Shown here piece after piece: positions 1 through 7,385 of a DNA stretch of 9,709 nucleotides (within the stretch, counting starts at the first letter, position 1; each line of letters begins with the position of its first letter). Source of the stretch: CAYUCY01 sp964443525. GTDB lineage: Bacteria > Pseudomonadota > Alphaproteobacteria > Caedimonadales > Caedimonadaceae. The notes beneath the pieces were generated by a model. The model was not told the DNA's origin, searched no databases, and saw only the letters and a program-made list of their open reading frames with translations. The position numbers and the translations under genes were made by a program. Location of the stretch: positions 1 to 9,709 of the forward strand of contig CAYUCY010000055.1 of assembly GCA_964443525.1 (NCBI GenBank). The letters run 5' to 3'.

Positions 1-481
1 ACGTCATGCCGATGACGGCAATGATGACGAAAGCCAAGGCGATCTGAAGCATAAGATCATGCTCGACCTTGCGTGTCAAAATCACAACAGCCGTCAGGGC
101 GCCCGGGCCCGCAATCATCGGAATTGAAAGCGGAAAGACGGTGATGTCATCTTTATGAAGGGCTTCTTCTTGTTCATCCCGGGTCGTCGTATGAATGCCC
201 GAGGGACGGGCAAAAACCATTTCAATCGCCATCAGCAAAAGTAAAACACCTCCTGCCATCTGAAAAGCTGGTTCGCTAATGCCCAAGTTATCCAAGATAA
301 AATCGCCGATGAAAGCAAAGGTCAACAGCAACCCTAGGGAAATAAGAGAGGCCCTGACGGCAATTGATTTCCGAAGGTTTGTTCCGTAATGAGGCGTGAG
401 AGAGAGGAAAACAGGGACGATACCGGGCGGATCGATGATGATAAGCAACATCACGAAAGCCCCTGTGATAAACTCCAACAT
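1..481 (-). CDS. marC: MarC-family integral membrane protein, C-terminus cut by window edge
   Basis: This is the N-terminal 160 residues of a MarC-family (UPF0056) inner-membrane protein, usually a little over 200 residues, so roughly the last 45 lie beyond position 1. The reading frame is open from the ATG at 481 to the edge. Family marks are DPPGIVPVF at residues 17-25, after the first hydrophobic helix, and IAGPGALTAV at 123-132. Hydrophobic helices are visible at about 4-16, 42-65, 75-90, 118-135 and 145-159. The start is supported by GGAG a few bases upstream and by a promoter just beyond. MarC was once linked to multiple antibiotic resistance, but its transport role is unproven, so the name marks the family only. 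It lies downstream of the terminase on the same strand, 119 bases away with its own promoter, so co-transcription is not required. Family call is confident; function is not known. Confidence 0.9.
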   Translation of the reverse strand, partial: MLEFITGAFVMLLIIIDPPGIVPVFLSLTPHYGTNLRKSIAVRASLISLGLLLTFAFIGDFILDNLGISEPAFQMAGGVLLLLMAIEMVFARPSGIHTTTRDEQEEALHKDDITVFPLSIPMIAGPGALTAVVILTRKVEHDLMLQIALAFVIIAVIGMT

Positions 482-525
482 GTCTGTTTCTCCGAAAAAA
501 ACCGTTTTAGGATTAATTATGTTTT

Positions 526-531
526 ATTATA
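526..531 (-). promoter_or_regulatory. Extended -10 promoter for marC
   Basis: On the minus strand a perfect TATAAT is preceded by TGC, giving the extended -10 form TGnTATAAT. It lies about 45 bases upstream of the marC ATG at 481. No good -35 box stands 16-18 bases further up, which fits an extended -10 promoter. This is a motif reading only. Confidence 0.55.
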
Positions 532-600
532 GCACAAAAGAATCAACTTTTCCTTCAGGCAAAAGAAGCCTTCAGACGAATTTTAATAGGGGTGGGCTCC

Positions 601-1887
601 TCACCTCCACGCACCGCGGTTGGGCAGGCTCGCGCACATTTCCTGCAAAGCTGTGATCGCCCAGACGAGCGCATCAAGACGGTCCGGTGAGATCGATTTC
701 CCCGGCACATAAGAGCAAAGTTGCTCTTCTAATTCAGGAAAGCCTGCACGTCCTACATGATGCACGAGACCCTGCTCGTAAAGAGCAGCAACGGGCTCAG
801 CCCGCGTAAACTTTCCGCGCGTTGCCCGAACACTTTGAAAGCTGATATCGACCCCAAGACTTCGAATCATGGTTTGGACGAGATCACCGCCTTGATTTAC
901 CTCCGCAATGATCCGATCGGCTTTGTGTTTTTTGTAAAGCTCAACGGCCAGCTTTGCCCATTTGAGGGGCGGATAACGTCCGCTGCCGTCCTCGAGAACG
1001 TAGTATTTCCCGTCCTCCGAAAGGCCCGCTACAACGAGTCCCGTCTCGTCACTTTCCTCTCCCGCCGTGACCGCAGGATCAACGGCCACCACGATGCGGG
1101 CGAGCTCGGGCGCACTCTGGATTCGAGCCTCTTCCATCTGATCATAGCACCAGAGTGCGCCCTCGACACTCTCGAGAATCTCGCCGTAGAGCTCTTGGGC
1201 TCCAAGGCGGGTGCCGGCATAAGTGGTCTCCATCATCTTGAGAAAAGTAGGCGATAGATTCTCTTTATTTTCAAAGGAGCTCCCGCGGGTGAGGACCACA
1301 TCCTGCCCCTCCCGTTCCAAGAGAGTCTTAAGAAGTTTTAATGGGCGAGGGGTTGTCGTAATAACTACCTTCGGACTTTTCCCGAGCCTCAGAGAAAAGT
1401 TTAGTTGTTGCCAGAGGGCTTCTGGTTCGGGGAATTTGGCAAGTTCATCGATCCAAGCGCCGTCGAACTGGGGACCGCGCAATTGATCGGGCTTAGCCCC
1501 TGAAAAAATTCGGGCACAAGCGCCGTTCGGCCAGACAAGAAGTTTTCTCGACGGCATGTAATAGGGCCGTTCTTCCGGCGCATGAACCGAAAGAAGACCG
1601 CTTTCCCCTTCGATCATAATCTGCCGCACCTCATCTTCCGTAGCGCCGATAAGTGCAATACGCTTGGCTTGGCCCGAGAGAACCCAAGATCTGATCGTCT
1701 CCGCCCCCGTTCTCGTTTTCCCGAAACCGCGGCCCGCCAGAATAAGCCAAGCATACCAATTTCCCTGAGGGAGTCGTTGAGAAGGACGCGCCTGCTTCTC
1801 CCAGCAATATTGGTCAGGATCCAAACTCTTGCTTTGATCCAAAAGCACTTCTCGAACAAGTTTATTAATTTGCGATTGATTCAGCAT
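601..1887 (-). CDS. Phage/GTA-type terminase large subunit (DNA-packaging ATPase and nuclease)
   Basis: This 428-residue protein has the two-domain layout of large terminases, which pump DNA into a prohead and cut it. The N-terminal ATPase has Walker A AGRGFGKTR (51-59, K57), Walker B-like FDGAWIDE (141-148, D147/E148) and a coupling motif VVITTTP (174-180). The C-terminal RNase H-fold nuclease shows the expected acidic residues: D270 in AVDPAV, E329 in IIAEVNQGG, and D402/D405 in PDRLDALVW. Wording and length match COG5323, the type found in alphaproteobacterial gene transfer agents and related prophages. A TTG at 1914 would add nine residues, but the ATG at 1887 has AAGGGGGGA four bases upstream and is preferred. 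All key residues are present, so the gene looks functional, yet no portal, capsid, protease or small terminase gene is nearby. It looks richer in GC than the genes that follow. Family call is confident; whether it serves a GTA or a dead prophage cannot be told here. Confidence 0.9.
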   Translation of the reverse strand: MLNQSQINKLVREVLLDQSKSLDPDQYCWEKQARPSQRLPQGNWYAWLILAGRGFGKTRTGAETIRSWVLSGQAKRIALIGATEDEVRQIMIEGESGLLSVHAPEERPYYMPSRKLLVWPNGACARIFSGAKPDQLRGPQFDGAWIDELAKFPEPEALWQQLNFSLRLGKSPKVVITTTPRPLKLLKTLLEREGQDVVLTRGSSFENKENLSPTFLKMMETTYAGTRLGAQELYGEILESVEGALWCYDQMEEARIQSAPELARIVVAVDPAVTAGEESDETGLVVAGLSEDGKYYVLEDGSGRYPPLKWAKLAVELYKKHKADRIIAEVNQGGDLVQTMIRSLGVDISFQSVRATRGKFTRAEPVAALYEQGLVHHVGRAGFPELEEQLCSYVPGKSISPDRLDALVWAITALQEMCASLPNRGAWR

Positions 1888-1891
1888 GAGA

Positions 1892-1900
1892 TCCCCCCTT
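1892..1900 (-). promoter_or_regulatory. Ribosome binding site deciding the terminase start
   Basis: AAGGGGGGA on the minus strand ends four bases before the ATG at 1887. The TTG at 1914 that opens the same frame lies upstream of this site and has no comparable sequence, so 1887 is taken as the start. Confidence 0.6.
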
Positions 1901-1997
1901 AAAAATCCGCTCAATCTCTCAAGGTGAAGAATTGCCCATCAATCCCCAAGCTTTTTTTGAAAAAAAATGAAGGCTCGAGTTGTTACGTAAAATCCTG

Positions 1998-2025
1998 TTG
2001 TAGACTGTGACAGATTTGGTAGAAT
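1998..2025 (+). promoter_or_regulatory. Promoter of the small secreted-protein gene
   Basis: TTGTAG (1998-2003) and TAGAAT (2020-2025) are 16 bases apart. The -10 box is preceded by TGG, an extended -10 element. Transcription would start near 2032 and leave a leader of about 48 bases before the ATG at 2080. Confidence 0.5.
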
Positions 2026-2079
2026 GACGGCGGTTCTCAGGAAATGAGAGAACTTTTAACTATAAACAGTGAGGAATCC

Positions 2080-2370
2080 ATGAAAAAATCACTTCTACTT
2101 GCAACTATCCTAGGACTCGGAACGACGGGACTCGCTTTTGCTACCGATACTGCTCCTACCGAAGAGGCTACTGTGGAAAAAGCTCCCCATGAAAAGGGAG
2201 GCGAACACCATGGTATGAAAGGAAAAAGATCAGGCAAGCATCACGCGAAGAAAATGCAAAAGAAAATGAAAGAGATGCACAAAGAAGAGACGACCGTCGA
2301 AGGTCATGAAGGCGCGAAGTCTGAAGACATGCCTCCCATGGGTCCAAAAGAAATGAACGAAAATAAATAA
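2080..2370 (+). CDS. Small exported His/Met/Lys-rich protein, unknown family
   Basis: This 96-residue protein starts with a clear Sec signal peptide: MKKS, a hydrophobic core LLLATILGLGTTGLA, and a likely cut after residue 21 (LAFA). The mature part of about 75 residues has no hydrophobic segment and no cysteine. It is dominated by Lys and Glu and carries seven His and seven Met, in clusters such as GEHHGMKGK, GKHHAKKMQKKMKEMHK and DMPPMGPKEM. Such composition suggests a disordered or helical periplasmic peptide that could bind metal ions (copper, nickel, zinc), but no family signature is seen and this is inference. The frame is open from 2044, but GAGG five bases before the ATG at 2080 and the signal peptide fix the start there. 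It has its own promoter and a strong terminator, so it is a single-gene unit. Start and export are fairly sure; function is unknown. Confidence 0.75.
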   Translation: MKKSLLLATILGLGTTGLAFATDTAPTEEATVEKAPHEKGGEHHGMKGKRSGKHHAKKMQKKMKEMHKEETTVEGHEGAKSEDMPPMGPKEMNENK

Positions 2371-2390
2371 ATCATTTCCTTAATAAAATC

Positions 2391-2423
2391 AAGGACGCCT
2401 CAAGCATGAGGCGTCCTTTTTTT
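2391..2423 (+). terminator. Strong intrinsic terminator after the small secreted-protein gene
   Basis: The 12-base arm AAGGACGCCTCA (2391-2402), loop AGCA, and perfect complement TGAGGCGTCCTT (2407-2418) run into a T tract to 2423. It begins 20 bases after the stop at 2370. On the other strand the hairpin also lies about 20 bases beyond the stop of the convergent gene ending at 2445, followed by a looser T-rich run, so it may serve both genes. Confidence 0.9.
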
Positions 2424-2444
2424 GAAATCTCCAAAAATTTACTT

Positions 2445-3296
2445 TTACGCTGCCTTAAAAAGCCAATGCTTCTCCTGGTCATAAGAGAGGTGCAAACTGG
2501 ACAAAAGAACTCTAGTTTGCGCCTTGAGCATTTTCTTGTAAGCAGGAGCTTTCATTTTTCCTCTTGTTCGGATTTTGACACCGTCTACCTCTAAAGAGAT
2601 GCCTACTTCTGGATTCTCTTTAACCTTAATTCCCAAAGCGTAAGCCAGTAAACGGGAAAGTTCCTTGACCCGGTTAAATGTAATTTCACCCAAATGGGTC
2701 TTATCTTCCTCAAAGACATAAGAAACGAAGTCCATCAAATCTCGATTATTTTGGCTAACGGAGAGGAGCGTGATATTTGAGAGGAGGTGATATCGATCTA
2801 CAAATCCCTTTAAAAAGGTCGCCGGCGTAAAGTGGTACCGTTCGACCCAGGAGCCAATTTTATAAGGTGTTCCCAAAATAGTCAGATCGCCTGTGAGCTC
2901 TCCAAAATTTTCAGAAGGTGTTAAATTAACTTTTTTATCCATTATGTAGTTTAAAAGCAAATTATGCATGTCCAACGGGAACCCTACTGGAATTATAAAG
3001 CGAGGCTTATACGTATAGGGTTCAAAATTTATAACCACCTCTTTTGTAGATTCGCCAATTTCTTTAATGTCAGAGAAAAGTGCAATCGAGTTAACATTAT
3101 TTCTGTAAGTTTCTGGAAGGTCTCGCACCAATTGCGCCTCCAGGTGAGATTCCTTTGTAAACGGAATTTTATAGGTTGTTGTTAGGGCATTGAGATCTTG
3201 TTGATCTAAAGGTTGAAAACTTGCCGAGGCTTGAACGGCATATCCAAGACATAAAACTGCTGCAGATCTTAAAAGGGCTTTCTTTAAATATATCAT
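2445..3296 (-). CDS. Exported protein of unknown family (283 aa)
   Basis: I do not recognise this family. The protein opens with a Sec signal peptide: MIYLKKALLRS, a hydrophobic core around residues 11-20, and a likely cut after ASA near residue 26. The mature part is soluble, with mixed helix and strand character, no cysteine after the signal region, and no membrane segment. Visible blocks include EVVINFEPYTYKPRFIIPVG in the first half, a middle region rich in Tyr and Phe, and a basic C-terminal stretch around KIRTRGKMKAPAYKKMLKAQ. The ATG start at 3296 has AGAAGGA about eight bases upstream. A plausible promoter lies about 110 bases upstream and a shared terminator follows the gene. No catalytic motif stands out. 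It sits beside two other exported orphans, which may point to a periplasmic, surface or secreted role in a lineage-specific region; that is inference. Confidence 0.75.
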   Translation of the reverse strand: MIYLKKALLRSAAVLCLGYAVQASASFQPLDQQDLNALTTTYKIPFTKESHLEAQLVRDLPETYRNNVNSIALFSDIKEIGESTKEVVINFEPYTYKPRFIIPVGFPLDMHNLLLNYIMDKKVNLTPSENFGELTGDLTILGTPYKIGSWVERYHFTPATFLKGFVDRYHLLSNITLLSVSQNNRDLMDFVSYVFEEDKTHLGEITFNRVKELSRLLAYALGIKVKENPEVGISLEVDGVKIRTRGKMKAPAYKKMLKAQTRVLLSSLHLSYDQEKHWLFKAA

Positions 3297-3402
3297 ACTA
3301 AAATCCTTCTCATTTGGTTAAGGTTGCAGATTTATTTGTGTCTAAGGAGAGGTAAGGAGAAAAAATGTTTTCGCCAATATGGGCCAACCTCATGACTTAT
3401 CG

Positions 3403-3431
3403 TTGATAATTTATAATCTACTGGATGTCAA
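3403..3431 (-). promoter_or_regulatory. Putative promoter for the 283-aa exported protein
   Basis: Reading the minus strand, a perfect TTGACA (3431-3426) is followed 17 bases later by TATCAA (3408-3403), a 4/6 match to the -10 consensus. It would leave a leader of about 100 bases before the ATG at 3296. That leader (3297-3400) holds no other feature I can support. Confidence 0.4.
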
Positions 3432-3502
3432 TAATGCTTTTCGAAGGATATGTAAGAAGAGATTTCATCCCGTGATGATATGACAAAATCTAGAGTAAAC
3501 TT

Positions 3503-3530
3503 AAAAACGCGGACCAAGGCCCGCGTTTTT
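3503..3530 (-). terminator. Terminator after the 227-aa exported protein gene, symmetric
   Basis: The arms AAAAACGCGG (3503-3512) and CCGCGTTTTT (3521-3530) pair around an 8-base loop. The A tract on one side and T tract on the other make it able to work in both directions. It lies 16 bases beyond the stop of the minus-strand gene ending at 3546, which it most likely serves. No plus-strand gene ends just before it. Confidence 0.8.
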
Positions 3531-3545
3531 AATCAGAAATTTATT

Positions 3546-4229
3546 TTACTTTTTTTCATTAACCGGCGTTGCCTTTGAAAGGCACATGACCTTCTTAGTT
3601 TTCATATCCACCAAGCCGGTGACTGACATATTTTGGGGCGTGTGACTTCGAACGACCAAAGCCGCATTTTGATCCGAAGATCCGATCATACCGACTTTCT
3701 CATCGAGATGAAAACGATCAACACCTTCAGGTACTTGAGGGTTTGCGACCGTTAAAATCCACGTATTCGGGCCACCGAATGTTTCAGTGATACCTGTTCT
3801 CTCTTCAAGACCAGCTTTTTTAATTTTTTCCCGTCCTTTTTGGTCAAGGGTCAAGACCAGACATCTTTCCGGAAAATTCTTCGCTCCGGAAACACGAAGC
3901 CCTTCCACAGTTGTGAGCATATTTTTTGCGAGAGTCAGGTCATTTGTAATAAGCCTTGGCAATCTCTTTACTTCTTCCAATTTTTTTAAATTAGACTCGG
4001 CTTCATCAATGGCTTTTGATGCTCTACCGAGAAAGTTTCCGGCTTCTTCATCATGACCTTTTCTGCCCCCTAACTCGTTGAGCATGGCTTTTTGTTGCTT
4101 CACGGTTTCAAGACCTTGTTGGACATAACCGGAAATATCTACTGTTGTTTCAGCAGCGAACCCCGATGTTGCAAATGATAGGATGATCGAGGAAAAGAGA
4201 AGTTTTTTTGATATACTACGTTGGATCAT
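3546..4229 (-). CDS. Exported helical protein of unknown family (227 aa)
   Basis: I cannot assign a family. The signal peptide is clear: basic MIQRSISKK, core LLFSSIILSFATS, likely cut after GFA at residue 25, leaving AETTVDISG. Residues 34-110 are charged and strongly helical, with Lys, Glu, Leu and Ala spacing that suggests a coiled coil or helical bundle. The second half looks more beta-rich (NTWILTVANPQV, ALVVRSHTPQN). It carries two cysteines, in RCLVL and VMCLS, which could form a disulphide in the periplasm. The frame is open up to a TTG at 4253, but AAGGAGGT lies five bases before the ATG at 4229 and the signal peptide begins there, so the shorter form is preferred. It is transcribed divergently from the UMF1 transporter at 4421 and ends at its own terminator. 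The strong ribosome binding site suggests good expression. Function unknown. Confidence 0.75.
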   Translation of the reverse strand: MIQRSISKKLLFSSIILSFATSGFAAETTVDISGYVQQGLETVKQQKAMLNELGGRKGHDEEAGNFLGRASKAIDEAESNLKKLEEVKRLPRLITNDLTLAKNMLTTVEGLRVSGAKNFPERCLVLTLDQKGREKIKKAGLEERTGITETFGGPNTWILTVANPQVPEGVDRFHLDEKVGMIGSSDQNAALVVRSHTPQNMSVTGLVDMKTKKVMCLSKATPVNEKK

Positions 4230-4234
4230 TGGAT

Positions 4235-4242
4235 ACCTCCTT
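4235..4242 (-). promoter_or_regulatory. Near-perfect Shine-Dalgarno site of the 227-aa exported protein
   Basis: AAGGAGGT on the minus strand stands five bases before the ATG at 4229 and is the strongest ribosome binding site in the window. It rules against the TTG at 4253 that opens the same frame. Just upstream, the 8-base palindrome AGTATACT (4253-4260) overlaps -10-like TATACT and TATAGT, but no -35 box stands at a normal distance, so the promoter itself is not called. Confidence 0.75.
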
Positions 4243-4420
4243 GTTTTTATCAAGTATACTATACAACAACAACCTTAATTTTCTGTTAAAACTTTAAGAA
4301 ATTGTCTTTTGTTCTCTTTTTTAAAAACTTAGAGCATTGAATTTGAGCTTCGTCGAGACATTTTTCCGATGTATACTTCAAAAATTCGGGCTTAGTGATA
4401 AAGAAAAGATAATAATAATA

Positions 4421-5722
4421 ATGAACATTCCCCAGTCCCTTGCTCCCCTTCCTGAAAAAGTGTCGAAAAAAGCGATCTTTTCATGGTGTCTTTTTGATTG
4501 GGCGAATTCCGCCTTTCCGACCGTCGTCACCACCTTCGTCTTTGCCTCCTATTTCACGGAAACGGTTGCAGTCGACCGTTTTGTGGGAACCAAACAGTGG
4601 GGATATATGATAGCTCTCTCGGGTTTTTTGATCGCTCTTTTGAGTCCCCTCCTCGGAGCCATTGCGGACTATAGCGGACGGAGAAAAACCTGGCTCGCGG
4701 TCTTCACTGTTATGGCTGCGATCGGGTCTGCTCTTTTGTGGTATGCAGCCCCCGGGAATGCCATCTGCTGGATATTAGGACTCGTTTTTTTGGGGATGCT
4801 GGGGTTTGAACTCGGGACTGTCTTCTACAATGCGATGTTATCTGAATTAGCACCGAAGAAATATCTAGGCCGTATTTCAGGGTGGGCTTGGGGCTTTGGA
4901 TACCTTGGTGGGCTTGCCTGCCTTGCTGTTGCTCTTGTTTTCTTTATCAAAGATATTTTCTCTCTTTTCTCTTTCGATCAGGAGACCTTCGAACATATTA
5001 GAGCAGTAGGACCACTCGTAGGACTTTGGTTTGTCGCCTTCGGTCTCCCTCTTTTTCTTTTCACGCCCGATCGTCCCTCTACAGGGCTCCCTCTCCGAAA
5101 ATCAATCAGGGAAGGGACGAAAACTCTCTTTAAAACGCTCAAGACACTACCTAAGCATCGTCAGATCTTGCTCTTCCTGATAGCTAACATGCTCTATATG
5201 GACGGCCTCAATACGATTTTTGCGTTCGGTGGTATTTACGCCGCGGGAAGCTTCGGTTTTTCGATGGAAGAGATCCTTATCCTCGGGATCGCTATGAATG
5301 TCGTGGCCGGAGCAGGTGCTGCTCTTTTCGGCTGGATTGATGATTATTTCGGGGCCAAAATCACCATTTTATTATCCCTCATGATTATGTTAATCAGCGG
5401 CTTTGGCCTCATCGTGGTCACCATCAAAACCCATTTTTGGGTCTTGGGTCTTATCCTGAGCGTCTCCGTCGGATCCGTTCAGGCAGCAAGCCGTTCTATG
5501 ATGGTCAGGCTTTCTCCCCCTACGGTCGTGACGGAAATGTTCGGTCTCTTTGCCCTCTCGGGCAGAGTGACAGCCTTCGTCGGCCCTCTTTTGCTGGGGG
5601 GAATGACGGCAGGTTACGCCAGTCAACGGATAGGCATGGTTGCGATTCTTTTTTTTATTTTGATGGGTCTCGTGGTGTTGACTTATGTGGAAGAACCTTT
5701 AAAAAGGCCTACGCGATGGTAA
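4421..5722 (+). CDS. UMF1-family (Atg22-like) MFS transporter
   Basis: This 433-residue protein, about the usual length for UMF1 transporters, has around twelve hydrophobic segments. The hallmark FDWANSAF (25-32) sits at the first membrane helix, as in yeast Atg22 and bacterial UMF1 proteins. The MFS loop 2-3 motif is seen as GAIADYSGRRKTW (79-91). A second, weaker copy, GWIDDYFGAK, lies in the C-terminal half after the central loop, consistent with the two six-helix bundles. Atg22 exports amino acids from the vacuole; the bacterial substrate is not known, so export of amino acids or small metabolites across the inner membrane is inference. The frame opens at a TTG at 4337, but the ATG at 4421 starts a protein aligned with the family. 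The ribosome binding site is weak (AAGAAAAGA before an AAT run). It is divergent from the 227-aa gene and convergent with the broken oxidase. No lesion is visible. Confidence 0.88.
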   Translation: MNIPQSLAPLPEKVSKKAIFSWCLFDWANSAFPTVVTTFVFASYFTETVAVDRFVGTKQWGYMIALSGFLIALLSPLLGAIADYSGRRKTWLAVFTVMAAIGSALLWYAAPGNAICWILGLVFLGMLGFELGTVFYNAMLSELAPKKYLGRISGWAWGFGYLGGLACLAVALVFFIKDIFSLFSFDQETFEHIRAVGPLVGLWFVAFGLPLFLFTPDRPSTGLPLRKSIREGTKTLFKTLKTLPKHRQILLFLIANMLYMDGLNTIFAFGGIYAAGSFGFSMEEILILGIAMNVVAGAGAALFGWIDDYFGAKITILLSLMIMLISGFGLIVVTIKTHFWVLGLILSVSVGSVQAASRSMMVRLSPPTVVTEMFGLFALSGRVTAFVGPLLLGGMTAGYASQRIGMVAILFFILMGLVVLTYVEEPLKRPTRW

Positions 5723-5851
5723 AGCTGCCTTCTGCACCCGAAAGGCTTATCCGCTCCCTGCTCATCCCTTGTTGCAAGGACCTAAAATTCACATGACCAC
5801 CGGCTTTCTCTAACGAGCTGTGGTACTGTTTGTGTGAGGGTACCTTTCGTT

Positions 5852-7206
5852 TCAAGAGACCAGAGCCGATCCAATCATTCTTGCAGTTCTCTCTCCTGCC
5901 TCAACGGCTGCCTCCATTGTACCTGTGACGTTCACTAAAATGGATGCATGTTCCCCAGCAAAGAAAAGGCGATTATCAATGGGATAGAAGAGAGTTTTGG
6001 CTGCCTCACCCTTATACTCAGTCGTAGAACTGAAAAGAACCTCCTGTCCTGCAGCCATGCAAGAATAAGACCCTCTCGAGTAAGGATCATAAAACCAATT
6101 ATAACCGAGAGCCCCTTGATAAGAGGTAAAATGCTCACATCGAGCATAAGTGATTTGGTGATGCGAGATTAATCGATCCTGATACACCATCTCTAAAAAG
6201 GACAGATCACGTTTGAAAACTTGTTGAAGTGTTAGCGGGATAAAACTTGTATGATGATTTAAGTAGTACATGGTGACGATATTCGGCGTTGCCATAGAAT
6301 ATGTTCCGAATCGATCATTGACATAAATTCCATCAACATTTTCCGGAATATGAACAGGAACAAAAATCTTCGCGTGTTCTCCATAAGACACAGACTTGAT
6401 TTGTTGAAGACGAGAGTGAAGCAAGACCTCGGGCCCGAAGTCGATATCCTGGTAAACACTGCAAGGGAATGCCAAGACAACGCGTTCCGCTTCCACGGTC
6501 AGCTCGCCGCTAAAAATTAATTTGTAAGAATTTTCGGGTGTTTTCTCAAGGGCCCTTAACGGCTTGCCCAAGGTGATTCGATCGTGTAGCTTTTCTTTCA
6601 TTTTTTCGGCAAGGAGAGCGTTTCCTCCGCGAACGACCTTATACTCAATATCTTGCCCTCCTTTATGGGGTGAATTCTTATAACTGAGTAACATCTCTTC
6701 AAGTTGTTCCGCATAACAAGGCGATAAAATTTCAACATCCAACCCTTCGAAACCCATGAGTCTACGGGCGAAGTGTTTATAGAGCTAAGGGTGAGAAGGA
6801 AAAACAGACTGTAAAATCTCAGCCATATTTTTTGCACGCTTTTTCATATTTTTGAGGTGCATTTTCAATGCTTCTTTAGAAAGCAACACTTGAGATTGAT
6901 GGATTATCTCATCTATATCAATTAATTCCGACCCGTCATAATAATGAAATCGAGATTTGATCGCCCCGCTTTCGGTTATGAGCTGGAGATCTGAGATAAG
7001 CTTTTGAAGATTTTCAGCCTTTCCTCCATCCAATATATTTTGTGCGCCTCAATAGGGTAATCATTAAGAAGGGCAGTGAGAATGCGCCCCCCGACACGCT
7101 GACGAGCCTCATAAACATGAACGTCGACTCCCTTTTGCAAAAGCCGATAAGCGACGATGAGACCTGAAAGCCCTGCTCCGATAACGACGACGGAATGCTG
7201 TACCAA
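5852..7206 (-). pseudogene. FAD-dependent amine oxidase, broken by a frameshift and an in-frame stop
   Basis: Three pieces add up to one flavin amine oxidase of about 451 residues, near the family's normal size. Piece one starts at a TTG at 7206, with AGGA about eight bases upstream, and carries the FAD-binding GAGLSG (10-15), E33 and R35 at the end of strand two, and GGR (39-41). Just after PIEA the frame shifts near 7046: one base (or four) is missing, and the expected wording after PIEA (AQNILDGG) continues in the neighbouring frame to a TAG at 6785-6787. The same frame resumes immediately after that TAG and runs to 5852, ending in the typical C-terminal FAD block RLFFAGEHAS and MEAAVEAGERTA. 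An intact enzyme would oxidise an amine or amino acid to aldehyde or keto acid, ammonia and peroxide. Two separate lesions make real decay more likely than a read error, though both should be confirmed. No recoding signal is seen. Confidence 0.85.
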
Positions 7207-7385
7207 AACTTTTTCCTAAACTTATTTTCGCAATAGAAAACATACTGCACTGTCGGAGATCATCAAAGCTTAATTTGCTGCCAGCTGCTCACGAGCAAGG
7301 ATCAGAGGGATGAGATCTTGCAGAAGCGCTATCGTTAAGATACCTTCTCATGGTCTTTAGTGATCGTCTGGGAGGGAGGAAACTT

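Noticed and set aside
541..600. Possible terminator after the terminase gene (AGGC and GCCT separated by seven bases)
   Set aside because: The stem is only four to five base pairs and is not followed by a clean T run on the minus strand.
757..1257. Plus-strand open frame of 166 codons
   Set aside because: It lies entirely inside the terminase on the opposite strand, has no ribosome binding site, and its wording is that of an antisense frame in a GC-richer gene.
1582..1902. Plus-strand open frame of 106 codons opposite the terminase start
   Set aside because: Antisense shadow of the terminase N-terminal region; no start signals and no protein-like motif.
5437..5796. Plus-strand open frame of 119 codons overlapping the end of the UMF1 transporter
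   Set aside because: Same-strand alternative frame of the transporter, which has clear family motifs in its own frame; the tail after 5722 has no recognisable domain.
5723..5851. Search for a terminator between the convergent UMF1 transporter and amine oxidase
   Set aside because: Only small imperfect hairpins (CTTG/CAAG, GGTAC/GTACC) without T tracts are present; nothing worth calling.
6785..6787. In-frame TAG as a recoding (pyrrolysine-like) codon in the amine oxidase
   Set aside because: A separate frameshift near 7046 also breaks the gene, no downstream recoding structure is apparent, and the family has no known pyrrolysine members.
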